This document shows, piece by piece, positions 26,977 through 36,045 of a stretch of DNA of 64,000 nucleotides. The notes beneath the pieces are model-generated. The model searched no databases, was not told the origin of the DNA, and saw only the letters and a program-made list of their open reading frames with translations. Position numbers and translations under genes: made by a program. Position 1 is the stretch's first letter, and the number at the start of each line of letters is the position of its first letter. Source of the DNA: Lachnospiraceae bacterium (lineage in GTDB: Bacteria; Bacillota; Clostridia; Lachnospirales; Lachnospiraceae); contig CABJAW010000017.1 of assembly GCA_902363665.1 (NCBI GenBank), positions 27,353 through 91,352 on the forward strand. Reading direction: 5' to 3'.

Positions 26977-28074
26977 TCAGACATTAAAACGGAACAGAAT
27001 CACATCGCCGTCCTGCACGACGTAATCCTTGCCTTCAAGCCTGACAAGCCCTTTCTCCTTCGCTGCAGAATAAGCTCCGCAGTCCAGAAGATCCTGATAG
27101 TTTACTACCTCAGCACGGATGAAACCACGTTCAAAATCAGAGTGGATCTTACCGGCTGCCTGTGGTGCCTTTGTTCCCCTGCGGATCGTCCACGCACGTG
27201 TCTCAGTCTCTCCTGCAGTCAGGTAACTTAAAAGCCCGAGCAGGCTGTAGCTCGCCTTTATCAGTTTTTCCAGACCGGACTCTTTTAATCCAAGGTCCTC
27301 AAGGAACATCTGTTTCTCATCATCCTCGAGTTCAGAAATTTCCTCCTCAATCTGTGCACAGATCACAAATACCTCACTGTTTGTTTCTTTTGCGTACTCT
27401 CTTACGCGGGCTACGTGCTCATTGGAAGCACCGTCATCAGCCAGATCCTCTTCTCCAACGTTTGCCGCAAAAATAACCGGCTTTGCCGTCAGCAGGTTGT
27501 ACTCTGCCAGCCATGCCAGTTCTTCCTCGTCCTCTGTTTTGTAAGTGATTGCCAGTTTTCCATCCTCAAGGTGTGCCTTCAGTGCCTGCAAAAGATCCAG
27601 TTCCTTTGCAAGCTTCTTGTCATTTCTGGCTCCGCGTACGGTCTTTGCAATACGGCGCTCCAGAATCTCCAGATCGGAGAAGATCAGCTCCAGGTTAATC
27701 GTTTCGATATCACGGATCGGATCCACGCTGCCGTCTACATGAATGACATTTGAATCCTCAAAGCAGCGTACCACGTGAACGATTGCATCCACCTCACGGA
27801 TGTTTGCCAGAAACTGGTTTCCAAGTCCTTCTCCCTTTGATGCACCCTTTACCAGACCTGCAATATCCACAAATTCGATGACTGCCGGTGTGATCTTTGC
27901 CGAATGGTACAGATCTCCAAGCAGCTTCAGCCTCTCGTCCGGCACCGGAACGACTCCGACATTCGGATCGATCGTACAGAACGGATAGTTCGCCGATTCT
28001 GCGCCTGCTTTCGTTAAAGAATTAAATAAGGTACTTTTTCCGACATTCGGCAATCCTACGATTCCAAGTTTCAT
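26977..28074 (-). CDS. ychF: Redox-regulated ATPase YchF (OLA1 family)
   Basis: YchF is an Obg-related P-loop NTPase that prefers ATP. It binds ribosomes and is involved in oxidative stress responses. The 365-aa product starts MKLGIVGLPNVGKSTLFNSL (G1). It has FVDIAGLVKGASKGEGLGNQF (G3) and an NxxE-type variant (FAANVGEEDL) in place of NKxD, which explains ATP preference. A coiled-coil insert and a C-terminal TGS domain (RRGTKAPQAAGKIHSDFERGFIRAEV) follow. The ATG has GGAGAG 8 bases upstream. Confidence 0.97.
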   Translation of the reverse strand: MKLGIVGLPNVGKSTLFNSLTKAGAESANYPFCTIDPNVGVVPVPDERLKLLGDLYHSAKITPAVIEFVDIAGLVKGASKGEGLGNQFLANIREVDAIVHVVRCFEDSNVIHVDGSVDPIRDIETINLELIFSDLEILERRIAKTVRGARNDKKLAKELDLLQALKAHLEDGKLAITYKTEDEEELAWLAEYNLLTAKPVIFAANVGEEDLADDGASNEHVARVREYAKETNSEVFVICAQIEEEISELEDDEKQMFLEDLGLKESGLEKLIKASYSLLGLLSYLTAGETETRAWTIRRGTKAPQAAGKIHSDFERGFIRAEVVNYQDLLDCGAYSAAKEKGLVRLEGKDYVVQDGDVILFRFNV

Positions 28075-28169
28075 GTTTGCTTCTCTCCATTTCTGCGTCT
28101 ATTCTCTCGCGCTTTCGCACTTTTCTTTTGTTCTTTACGGTTTTTCAACCTTTTTTCCAAACACGTCAC

Positions 28170-28230
28170 AGTTTAGCACATAAACTGACATTTCACAATA
28201 CTTTCCATCAGAAACCTGTCGACAGGTTTC
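28170..28230. repeat. Two palindromes between rpe and ychF
   Basis: A perfect 20-bp palindrome (28211-28230, GAAACCTGTCGACAGGTTTC) begins 17 bp after the rpe stop. A second inverted repeat (CAGTTTA...TAAACTG) lies near 28170-28188. Neither has a clear T-run, so terminator function is uncertain. Confidence 0.6.
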
Positions 28231-28247
28231 GCAAGCCCCTGAGCGTT

Positions 28248-28982
28248 TTACCACGTATAGCTGTTCATTACCTGCAGAAGGCGCGTCACATTTTCTGCAC
28301 GGTCGCCCCTGAAGACACCGGAACCGGCCACGATCACATCTGCGCCCGCTTCCAGAACTGTATGGATCGTCGCATCATTGATACCGCCATCCACCTCAAT
28401 TCTGAGCGGAAGGTCAAGTGCCTGTGTTTTTTTTCGCAGCACACGGATCTTTTCTGTCATCTGCGGAATATATTTCTGCCCGCCGAATCCCGGGTTTACC
28501 GTCATGATCAGTACCATGTCCAGATCCTCCAGCACATAATCCAGAACAGAGAGCGGCGTAGAGGGGTTCAGGGCGACTGCTGCTTTCATTCCCCGGTCTT
28601 TGATCGTCTGTATCACCCGATGCAGATGGCGCGTCGCCTCGGCATGGACCGTGATCCCGTCTGCACCGCATGCGGCAAACTCATCAATATAGCGCTCCGG
28701 CTGCTCGATCATCAGATGCACGTCAAAAAAGCACTCGCGTCCCTTTCGGATCGATGAGATAACCGGCATGCCAAATGAGATGCTCGGCACAAACATGCCA
28801 TCCATCACATCAATATGCAGATATTTTGCCCCTGCAGAAGTGACTGCGTCAATCTCTTCGCCAAGCCGGCCAAAATCTGCCGCAAGAATCGATGGTGCGA
28901 GAATGTTTTCCCTTGGCAACGTCACTTCTTCTTTCCTTTTGTTCTCCATTCCTTGTTCTGTTCCTTTTCCTGCGTAATTCAT
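28248..28982 (-). CDS. rpe: Ribulose-phosphate 3-epimerase
   Basis: Rpe interconverts ribulose-5-phosphate and xylulose-5-phosphate in the pentose phosphate pathway. The 244-aa TIM-barrel protein shows APSILAADFGRLGEEI, the metal-binding HIDVMDGMFVPSISFG, DVHLMIEQPERYI, MTVNPGFGGQKYIP and EVDGGIN. It carries about 25 extra N-terminal residues before the conserved start. The ATG at 28982 has GGGGAG 5 bases upstream, whereas the internal ATG (MENKRK) has a ribosome binding site too close. The order rsgA-rpe downstream of a PASTA kinase is common in Firmicutes. Confidence 0.95.
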   Translation of the reverse strand: MNYAGKGTEQGMENKRKEEVTLPRENILAPSILAADFGRLGEEIDAVTSAGAKYLHIDVMDGMFVPSISFGMPVISSIRKGRECFFDVHLMIEQPERYIDEFAACGADGITVHAEATRHLHRVIQTIKDRGMKAAVALNPSTPLSVLDYVLEDLDMVLIMTVNPGFGGQKYIPQMTEKIRVLRKKTQALDLPLRIEVDGGINDATIHTVLEAGADVIVAGSGVFRGDRAENVTRLLQVMNSYTW

Positions 28983-29156
28983 AGCAACTCCCCACATACG
29001 TACCATTCAAAACCGGAAAATTTTGCAGAATCTTTCTGAAATACCTGCTTTTCCTTTTCTCTGACGGATACATTTATTTTTATAGTCAATACAGTTATTC
29101 TGAGTCCACTTTCATAAGGCAAAGCAAACAGCTGTAATCCGCTGTGCTTTGTTTTG

Positions 29157-30038
29157 TCAATATTTTCTGGCATGCCGCAGTTCTTCTGCGAGCAGTGTGT
29201 AGTTCTCGTAGCGTGACCGGCTGATCTCGCCCTTGTCCAGCGCCTCTTTTACGGCACAATCCGGCTCGCTCAAATGCAGGCAGCCCTGAAATCTGCAGTA
29301 CGGCTCATATCTGACAAATTCCGGAAAATACCGCCACAGCTCCTCATAGGCGATGCCCTGTAGATACAGGGAACTGAATCCGGGCGTATCCAGAAAGTAT
29401 GTGTCTTTTCGCAGACAGATCAGCTCTGTATGACGTGTCGTATGACGCCCCCGCTCGATCTTCCGGCTCACTTCCCCGACTTCCATCTGAACATGCGGCT
29501 GCAGAAGATTGGTCAGAGAGGATTTTCCAACACCGGAAGGACCGGCAACAACGGTCGTTTTTCCATTCAGCAGTGACTGAATCTTTTCAATCCCTTCTTT
29601 TTTCGCCACCGAGAGTATGTGTACCTCGCATCCGCTGCCACGGTATGTCTCTTCCAGCTGCGCAAGCTCCTGCTCCGTGCTCAGGTCTGCCTTGTTGAAA
29701 CAGATCACTACCGGAATGTGCTGCTGCTCCATCGATATCAGGAAACGATCCAGCAGATTCAGATTCGGTTTCGGGCTTGCCGCCGCAAAAATAACGAGTG
29801 CCTGATCCACATTTGCCACTGCCGGGCGGATCAGCACATTCTGCCGCGGCAGGATCGCATCCACGTTTCCTGCCGGCTTTTCCCCGTCCTGCACTACCGA
29901 CATCTCCACATTGTCCCCCGGAAGCGGCTTGATCTTCTCTTTTCGGAAGATTCCCTTTGCCCGGCATTCATATACCTCGCCGTCCTCCGCCTGCACGTAG
30001 TAGAAACCTCCGATTCCTCTTATGATTTTTCCTTTCAT
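29157..30038 (-). CDS. rsgA: Ribosome small subunit-dependent GTPase RsgA
   Basis: RsgA is a circularly permuted GTPase that helps mature the 30S subunit. The 293-aa product has an N-terminal OB fold (IIRGIGGFYYVQAEDGEVYECR) and permuted G motifs: CFNKADLS (G4), then VAGPSGVGKSSLTNLL (G1) and LDTPGFSSL (G3). The C-terminal zinc site is CRFQGCLHLSEPDC. The ATG at 30038 has GGGGG 4 bases upstream. It follows prkC by 132 bp. Confidence 0.97.
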   Translation of the reverse strand: MKGKIIRGIGGFYYVQAEDGEVYECRAKGIFRKEKIKPLPGDNVEMSVVQDGEKPAGNVDAILPRQNVLIRPAVANVDQALVIFAAASPKPNLNLLDRFLISMEQQHIPVVICFNKADLSTEQELAQLEETYRGSGCEVHILSVAKKEGIEKIQSLLNGKTTVVAGPSGVGKSSLTNLLQPHVQMEVGEVSRKIERGRHTTRHTELICLRKDTYFLDTPGFSSLYLQGIAYEELWRYFPEFVRYEPYCRFQGCLHLSEPDCAVKEALDKGEISRSRYENYTLLAEELRHARKY

Positions 30039-30170
30039 GCAACCCCCGTTCTCTGTCATTTTGAATCTTTATGCATCATCCATGCTTTCATTCTTCAATA
30101 GTGCACTTCCACCAGTCTGGTCCGCATAAGACCTGCTCATTTCCTGTTTCTTTTTGTTGTCCGTGTACAG

Positions 30171-32582
30171 TCACCGGGCCTGGCTAAATTTAATCCCTGC
30201 ATATTCGATCTGGTTTGTCACATTTCCATTGTCATCAAGCAGATACACGTATGCTGTGCCGGTTGAAACACCTGATGCCCCCTGCACCTGCAGATGATAC
30301 GGGAAGGTCGTAGTTCCCTCAAAGATCGTTGCCTCTCCTACTCCATCCTGTATCAGCGTAATCCTTACCTGCTGGCCATTGTAACCCTGCGGTGTCTCCA
30401 GACTTGCGTCACATTTCCAGACTCCGTCAGAACCGTTCGTCACAGAAATCGCATCATCCTGTGTATCAGATGGAGCCGGTCCGTTGCTGATGACCAGTGT
30501 GACCGTCGTTCCGCGTGGTACCTGCTCGTCGCTTCCGACGCTCTGACTGATGACCATGCCCTGTGCCACTGTATCGCTATATTCATACTGATAGTCCGGT
30601 TCCAGATCCAGCATCTTGAGCGCTTTTGTCGCCTGCTCCTCTGTGTAACCGACTACACTCCACAAGGTCACATAATCAGCCGGATCCTGCGACGGTTCTG
30701 CGCCCTGACTGATGTAAAGTGTCACCGTATCACCCGGCTTCAGTGTTGTACCTGCTTCCGGCGAAGTCGAAATTACATGACCTGCGTCGATCGTATCACT
30801 GTACTGCGACTCATCCAGACTGCACTGCAGCCCTTTTGTCAGCAGGAATGCCTGAGCCATACTCTTCTCATAATTCTTCAGATCGTCAAGCACAATGTTC
30901 TCATCTTCCTGAACAGTCTGATATGTTACGGTATCTCCCTTTGAAACAAGTTCCCCCTGCGCCGGCGTCTGAGAACATACCTGTCCGGCACTGTACTGTG
31001 TGGAAGACGTCGTTCCGGAGGAAACGCCCTTTAAGCCGAAGCTGTCCAGCATTCTCTGCGCATCCGCCTCAGAAAGTCCGGTGATCTGCGGCACCGTCAC
31101 CTGCTGTGCGGCTTTGGCAACTGCTTCCGTCTGCGCCTCAGTACTATCTTCTGTCTCTTTTCTTACCACGCTCTCCGTCTGTGTCTGTGTTTTTTTTGTC
31201 TTCGCTGATTTTCGGCCAAAATTCAAAATGCCGAATGCATTCGCAAGAAGCGCTAAAAATACACAGCCAATCACAACTGCTACAATGATCCCACCGATCG
31301 TAACTACTTTTTCCAGCTTCGGATTCAGACCGGCATCACTGTCCCGGTCTTTTTCCCGCAGATTTTTCAACAGATCCTTATCCTGAAGATGGAACGATTC
31401 GTCCTCAATCTTGTAATCCTGCGGATTATCATACGCATCATAGTATGGATCGTAGTTATTTTCCTCATACGCCTCATCATAATCCTGGTTCCATCTGCTG
31501 CTATCATAGTTTCCAGGATGGTTCGGCTGAACTTCCTGATAGCCGCTCTTGTGATAATAACTTCCAGGCTGATACGCACGGCTGCGCTGGTTCTGCGGCG
31601 CATTTTCTTTCGCATGAAGTCCTGCCGCCGCCCCAAGCTCCATATTTTCATCGTAGACTGGCATCGCCCGCTGCTCTGCGTTGATCTGTTCGAGATCATT
31701 TTTGGACATGATGATTGTCTGTGAGGTATTGTCCATTACCCGCTGCTCCACAAAATCACCGTCCGGATTGACAAGTGACTCCCGCAGGTCGCGGATCACC
31801 TCGGTCATATTTGCATACCGGCGGTCCGGACTCTTCTGTGTACATTTCAGTACGATCTCATTCGTGCTGCGCGGAATCTCCGGCACCTCTTCCTTCGGTC
31901 CGTGCAGTTCCTCCTGCAGATGTTTGATCGCCACTGCGACAGCCGTATCACCGTCAAACGGCACATGTCCGGTCAGCATCTCGTACATCGTGATGCCCAG
32001 AGAATAAATATCGCTCTTCTCATCACTGTAGCCACCGCGCGACTGCTCCGGCGAACTGTAATGAACCGATCCCATCACGCTGGAATTGATCGTATTGGAC
32101 GAAGAGGCACGTGCGATACCGAAATCCGCCACCTTTACCTTTCCATCCGTCGATATGATGATATTCTGCGGCTTGATATCACGATGGATAATTCCATTGT
32201 TGTGCGCCGCCTCCAGGCCTGCCGAAATCTGGAGCGCAATGCTTGTCGCCTCCCGTACCGACAGACGGCCCTTATTTTTAATGTACTCTTTGAGCGTGAT
32301 CCCCTCGACCAGCTCCATCACAATATAGTAAATCCCGGCCTCTTCCCCGACATCATAGATGTTTACGATATTGGCGTGCGCAAGGCCTGCTGCAGACTGC
32401 GCCTCGACCCGGAATTTTGAGATGAACTGTTTGTCATCCCGGAATTCCTTTTTCATCACTTTTACCGCTACAAAACGATTCAGCTTGTGATCCTTCGCCT
32501 TATAAACATCCGCCATGCCGCCAGAGCCGATCTTGGATATTATTTCGTATCTGTTCTGTATAAACATTCCGACTTTCAGCAT
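30171..32582 (-). CDS. prkC: PASTA-domain Ser/Thr protein kinase (PrkC/Stk1)
   Basis: An 803-aa membrane kinase that senses muropeptides or lipid II and signals on growth and sporulation or germination. The kinase domain (residues 1 to about 270) has IGSGGMADVYKAKD, VAVKVMK, HRDIKPQNIIIS, ADFGIARA and the activation loop NTINSSVMGSVHYSSPEQ. A Tyr/Asp-rich juxtamembrane segment is followed by one membrane helix (about residues 420-445), three PASTA repeats (first starting VTVPQITGLSEADAQRML) and a final beta-rich domain of about 95 residues. The ATG at 32582 has GAGGATAAAAT upstream. It lies 12 bp after stp, the standard phosphatase-kinase pair. Confidence 0.96.
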   Translation of the reverse strand: MLKVGMFIQNRYEIISKIGSGGMADVYKAKDHKLNRFVAVKVMKKEFRDDKQFISKFRVEAQSAAGLAHANIVNIYDVGEEAGIYYIVMELVEGITLKEYIKNKGRLSVREATSIALQISAGLEAAHNNGIIHRDIKPQNIIISTDGKVKVADFGIARASSSNTINSSVMGSVHYSSPEQSRGGYSDEKSDIYSLGITMYEMLTGHVPFDGDTAVAVAIKHLQEELHGPKEEVPEIPRSTNEIVLKCTQKSPDRRYANMTEVIRDLRESLVNPDGDFVEQRVMDNTSQTIIMSKNDLEQINAEQRAMPVYDENMELGAAAGLHAKENAPQNQRSRAYQPGSYYHKSGYQEVQPNHPGNYDSSRWNQDYDEAYEENNYDPYYDAYDNPQDYKIEDESFHLQDKDLLKNLREKDRDSDAGLNPKLEKVVTIGGIIVAVVIGCVFLALLANAFGILNFGRKSAKTKKTQTQTESVVRKETEDSTEAQTEAVAKAAQQVTVPQITGLSEADAQRMLDSFGLKGVSSGTTSSTQYSAGQVCSQTPAQGELVSKGDTVTYQTVQEDENIVLDDLKNYEKSMAQAFLLTKGLQCSLDESQYSDTIDAGHVISTSPEAGTTLKPGDTVTLYISQGAEPSQDPADYVTLWSVVGYTEEQATKALKMLDLEPDYQYEYSDTVAQGMVISQSVGSDEQVPRGTTVTLVISNGPAPSDTQDDAISVTNGSDGVWKCDASLETPQGYNGQQVRITLIQDGVGEATIFEGTTTFPYHLQVQGASGVSTGTAYVYLLDDNGNVTNQIEYAGIKFSQAR

Positions 32583-32594
32583 ATTTTATCCTCA

Positions 32595-33317
32595 CTATTC
32601 AATCTCAGCCAGCACTACGGAAATATTGTCTTTGCCGCCATTTTTGTTTGCCGTATCGACAAGCGCACCGGCCGCCTCCTCGATCGAGCTGTTTTTCCTG
32701 ACAATTTCCAGAATTTCTTCGTCCTCTACCATGTTGGTCAGTCCGTCGGAACAGAGCAAAATCTTATCTCCATGCTCCAGTTTTACATCAAAAAAATCCA
32801 CGCGCACCGGCACCCGAACACCGATCGCGCGGGTAATCACATTTCGGTCCGGATAATTTTTTGCATCTTTTCGCTGCAGTTCTCCGATCCGTATCATTTC
32901 TTCCACAAGGGAATGGTCATGCGTGATCTGCTCGATCCCGTCATCAATCAGGTATAACCTGCTGTCCCCGACATTTGCCACATACAGATATTCATCCTGT
33001 ACCGTCGCAGCCACCAGCGTCGTTCCCATTCCTTCCAGTTCTTTTTCACTTTCTGCTTTCTCCAGCACCTGCTCGTTTGCATGATGGATCGCCATGCTCA
33101 GAAGCGGCACCGGCCGGTCCTCTTCCGACTCTTTTATGTATGCAAGCATCTCCTGCACCGTGTAGCGTGACGCAAGATCACCGGCATTGTGTCCGCCCAT
33201 TCCGTCTGCAACGATTAACAGATTTTTCAGGTTGCCCACTGGCTGATCCGAAGCATAGACATAATCCTGGTTCATGGAGCGTTTTTTTCCAATATCTGTT
33301 ATACTGTACGCTTTCAT
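32595..33317 (-). CDS. stp: PP2C-type Ser/Thr protein phosphatase Stp
   Basis: A 240-aa PPM phosphatase that reverses phosphorylation by the adjacent PASTA kinase. Metal-binding and signature motifs are visible: KRSMNQDYVY, VADGMGGHNAGDLAS, GTTLVAATV, VANVGDSRLYLI, DHSLVEEM, LLCSDGLTNMV and GGKDNISVVL. There is no membrane segment. The start overlaps the rlmN stop by 4 bp, so the two genes are translationally coupled. Confidence 0.97.
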   Translation of the reverse strand: MKAYSITDIGKKRSMNQDYVYASDQPVGNLKNLLIVADGMGGHNAGDLASRYTVQEMLAYIKESEEDRPVPLLSMAIHHANEQVLEKAESEKELEGMGTTLVAATVQDEYLYVANVGDSRLYLIDDGIEQITHDHSLVEEMIRIGELQRKDAKNYPDRNVITRAIGVRVPVRVDFFDVKLEHGDKILLCSDGLTNMVEDEEILEIVRKNSSIEEAAGALVDTANKNGGKDNISVVLAEIE

Positions 33318-34399
33318 TCCTGAGCGTCCCTTCCTTTCGCGTCTATGTAGCTTTTCCTGAGCTGACCGCAGGCTCCGCCGATATCGCGGCCCATCTCTCT
33401 TCTAATAGTAACATTAATATGATTTTTTTCAAGTTTATTTTTGAATGCTTCAATGACCTCACGATACGGCTGCACAAAGCTCCGCTCCTTAATCGGATTG
33501 ACCGGGATCAGATTCACATGACAGTTGATATCACCGATCAGTGTAGCCAGGTCGCGCGCGTCCTTATCACTGTCATTCACACCGCCGACCAGGCTGTACT
33601 CAAATGTGATCCTTCTCCCGGTCTGTTCGAAATAGTAGCGGCAGGCATCCAGTACATCATGAATTTCGTATTTAAACGCGATCGGCATCAACTCTTTCCG
33701 TTTTTCCTGGCTGGACGCATGCAGAGACAGCGCCAGCGTGATCTGAAGCTTCTCATCGGCGAGCCTTCTCATATTTTCCACGATTCCGCACGTTGAGACG
33801 GTCACGTTTCGCTGGCTGATATGCAGCCCGTGCTCATCAGTGAGCAGCTTCAGAAACTGCAGTAGATTGTCGTAATTGTCGAGTGGCTCTCCCGTTCCCA
33901 TCAGCACAAGGTTGGAGACGCGCTCCCCCGAGATCTTCTGGATCTCATAAATCTGTTCAAGCATCTCGGACGGCCGCAGCTGCCTTGTCAGACCACCGAG
34001 CGTCGAGGCGCAGAAACGGCAGCCCATCCGGCAGCCGACCTGCGACGAAATACACACGGAATTGCCATGATGATACCGCATCAGCACACTCTCGATCACA
34101 TTTCCGTCTTCCAGCCCGAACAGGTATTTCTCTGTCCCGTCGATTCCGGAGATCAGCCGATCCTCCAGTGTCAGTACCGTGTAATCATACTGCTCCTTCA
34201 GTTTTTCCCGGAAGCTTTTCGGAAGATTCGTCATCTCCTCAAAACTTCCGGCCAGTTTTTCATGCATCCACTGATACAGCTGCTTTGCGCGAAACGGCTT
34301 CTCTCCAAGCGCAGCCATCTCCTGCTGCAGCTGTTCGTAGTCCATTGACCGGATGTCTTTCCTCTTCTGTGTGCGCTGTGTCACTTCTCTTTCTTCCAT
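33314..34399 (-). CDS. rlmN: Dual-specificity RNA methyltransferase RlmN
   Basis: RlmN is a radical-SAM enzyme that makes C2-methyladenosine in 23S rRNA (A2503) and some tRNAs. The 361-aa product has the cluster motif CRMGCRFC (Cys123, Cys127, Cys130) after the conserved SVCISSQVG. It has the SAM motif GTGEPLDNYDN and the C-terminal cysteine in IGGACGQLR, which forms the methyl-cysteine cycle with the first. GGAG lies 4 bases before the ATG. The 278-bp gap to rsmB holds a mobile miniature element. Confidence 0.97.
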   Translation of the reverse strand: MEEREVTQRTQKRKDIRSMDYEQLQQEMAALGEKPFRAKQLYQWMHEKLAGSFEEMTNLPKSFREKLKEQYDYTVLTLEDRLISGIDGTEKYLFGLEDGNVIESVLMRYHHGNSVCISSQVGCRMGCRFCASTLGGLTRQLRPSEMLEQIYEIQKISGERVSNLVLMGTGEPLDNYDNLLQFLKLLTDEHGLHISQRNVTVSTCGIVENMRRLADEKLQITLALSLHASSQEKRKELMPIAFKYEIHDVLDACRYYFEQTGRRITFEYSLVGGVNDSDKDARDLATLIGDINCHVNLIPVNPIKERSFVQPYREVIEAFKNKLEKNHINVTIRREMGRDIGGACGQLRKSYIDAKGRDAQE

Positions 34400-34450
34400 G
34401 GCACTCCTTTTTTATTCTGTCTGCTTTCGAAATCTTTTTGTTCTTGATTT

Positions 34451-34592
34451 GTAACTGTTCAGAGCCAAGCAAAATTTCATAAAACAGGCGGAAAATGCTT
34501 GCATTTTTAAGCCTGTTTTTGAAATTTTATTTGGCGGATACGCCACACCGACGAAATGCGTAGCATTTTGGAGGTTGGCTCTGAACAGTTAC
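34451..34592. mobile_element. 142-bp miniature transposable element (IS66-like ends)
   Basis: Perfect 18-bp terminal inverted repeats (GTAACTGTTCAGAGCCAA at 34451-34468, its complement at 34575-34592) flank an internal palindrome-rich core without an ORF. The element is bordered by an 8-bp direct repeat, CTTGATTT, at 34443-34450 and 34593-34600. Ends beginning GTAA and 8-bp duplications are features of the IS66 family, so it is probably a non-autonomous derivative. An identical copy starts at 63894. Confidence 0.9.
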
Positions 34593-34620
34593 CTTGATTT
34601 TTTATGAAAAAGGGGGTTCT

Positions 34621-34669
34621 GAACCCTGTAAAGCGGGCATTCGCAATCGCTTCGCGACCTGCGTTCATA
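34621..34669. repeat. REP-like palindromic repeat at the rsmB 3' end
   Basis: A GTAAAGCGGGCATTCGCAAT arm is followed by CGCTTCGCGACCTGCGTTCAT. The core forms a CGCAG...CTGCG-type hairpin with a GAA/TTC loop. It is about 85% identical to 43139-43190. Confidence 0.75.
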
Positions 34670-34677
34670 TTCCGGGC

Positions 34678-36045
34678 TTACTCTTCCTCTTTCAGCCGTC
34701 TCAGCCTTGCAATAAAGAAACCGTCCGACTCATGCACGCCAGGCAGCAGTTGAATGTAGCCCCCGGCCGTCGTCTTTCCTTTCAGTTCTTCGCAGATATA
34801 CGGATCAATACTTTCCAGGCGGAACGGATAGTTTTCCAAAAACCATTTCAGATTATACTGGTTCTCATCGGCTCCGATCGTACACGTGCTGTAGATCAGC
34901 ACTCCGTTTGGCCGCACATATTCCTGCACTACAGAAAGAATTCTTCGCTGCAGGCGGATAATATCCTGCTGCCTCTTTTCTGACATCTTATATTTAATGT
35001 CCTGCTTCTTTCCAATCACGCCAAGACCGGAACAGGGTACGTCCGCAAGCACGATATCTGCTTTTTTTACCGATTCCGGATCACGCACTGTCGCATCCCA
35101 GACCGCGGCGCGGATATTGATCGCTTCCGTACGCTCGATGTTCTCCTGCATCAGTGCCACCTTCCGCTCAGAAACATCACGGGCTTCCACGTAGCCGCTT
35201 CCCATCAGCTTCTCCGCGATGTGAAGGCTTTTTCCACCCGGAGCCGCACAGACATCGATACAGTAGTCTCCCCAGTTTGGCGCAGCTACCTCTGCCACCA
35301 GCATGGAACTGATATCCTGCACCGTAATCCAGCCTTTCTTAAACGCGGAAAGCGCTCCGATGTAATTATAATCGGAGAGAACCAGTGCATAATCGAGGTA
35401 TGGATGCTCCCGCACGGAAGCCCCGTCTTTTTTCAGTTCCTCAATGATCTCCTCTTTTGATGCTTTCTGCAGGTCACAGCGCACGACTGTCCCCTTTTTC
35501 ATATGGGTATCACGGCAGATCTTCTCCGTCGTCTCATATCCGAACTGCTGCATCCATTTATCAAGCATCCAGATTGGGAAGGAATACCGCACGGAAAGAT
35601 AATGCAGCGGATCAAGGTTTTCATCCGGATATTTTACCTGGCTCAAGCGGCGTGCCGTGTTGCGCAGTACTCCATTGACAAAGCCCTTCAGATTGTAAAA
35701 ACCTCTCCGCTGTGCAATTTTCACCGCCTCGTTGCATACTGCCGAATCCGGTACGCTGTCCATGTATTTCAGCTGATAGACTGACATCCGCAGGAGATTC
35801 CGGATCAGCGGTTTCATATTGTAGACCGGCACATTCGAAAACTGTTCGATAATATAATCCAGCTGGATCATATGCTCCAGTGTTCCCTCTACAACTCTTG
35901 AAATAAATGCACGATCCCGCTTTTCCAGATACTGGTATTTCTCCAGCACCTCCCGCAGTACGATATGGCTGTACGCTTCCTCCTCTGTGATCTCCATCAG
36001 GATGCCAAGTGCAATCTCCCTGATATTTACCTGTTTAGTCATCAT
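34678..36045 (-). CDS. rsmB: 16S rRNA (cytosine(967)-C(5))-methyltransferase RsmB
   Basis: RsmB methylates C967 of 16S rRNA. The 455-aa protein has an N-terminal NusB-like RNA-binding domain (REIALGILMEITEEEAYSHI, AFISRVVEGTLE) and a SAM methyltransferase domain. The latter shows CIDVCAAPGGKSLHIAEKL, the motif DVPCSGLGVIGKKQDIKY and the nucleophilic cysteine in LIYSTCTI. Its start overlaps the zinc peptidase stop by 11 bp. A repeat lies directly after its stop codon. Confidence 0.96.
   Translation of the reverse strand: MMTKQVNIREIALGILMEITEEEAYSHIVLREVLEKYQYLEKRDRAFISRVVEGTLEHMIQLDYIIEQFSNVPVYNMKPLIRNLLRMSVYQLKYMDSVPDSAVCNEAVKIAQRRGFYNLKGFVNGVLRNTARRLSQVKYPDENLDPLHYLSVRYSFPIWMLDKWMQQFGYETTEKICRDTHMKKGTVVRCDLQKASKEEIIEELKKDGASVREHPYLDYALVLSDYNYIGALSAFKKGWITVQDISSMLVAEVAAPNWGDYCIDVCAAPGGKSLHIAEKLMGSGYVEARDVSERKVALMQENIERTEAINIRAAVWDATVRDPESVKKADIVLADVPCSGLGVIGKKQDIKYKMSEKRQQDIIRLQRRILSVVQEYVRPNGVLIYSTCTIGADENQYNLKWFLENYPFRLESIDPYICEELKGKTTAGGYIQLLPGVHESDGFFIARLRRLKEEE

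Noticed and set aside
34451..34592. Miniature element read as a structured RNA or riboswitch of rlmN
   Set aside because: The target duplication and the identical second copy elsewhere show that it is a mobile element.
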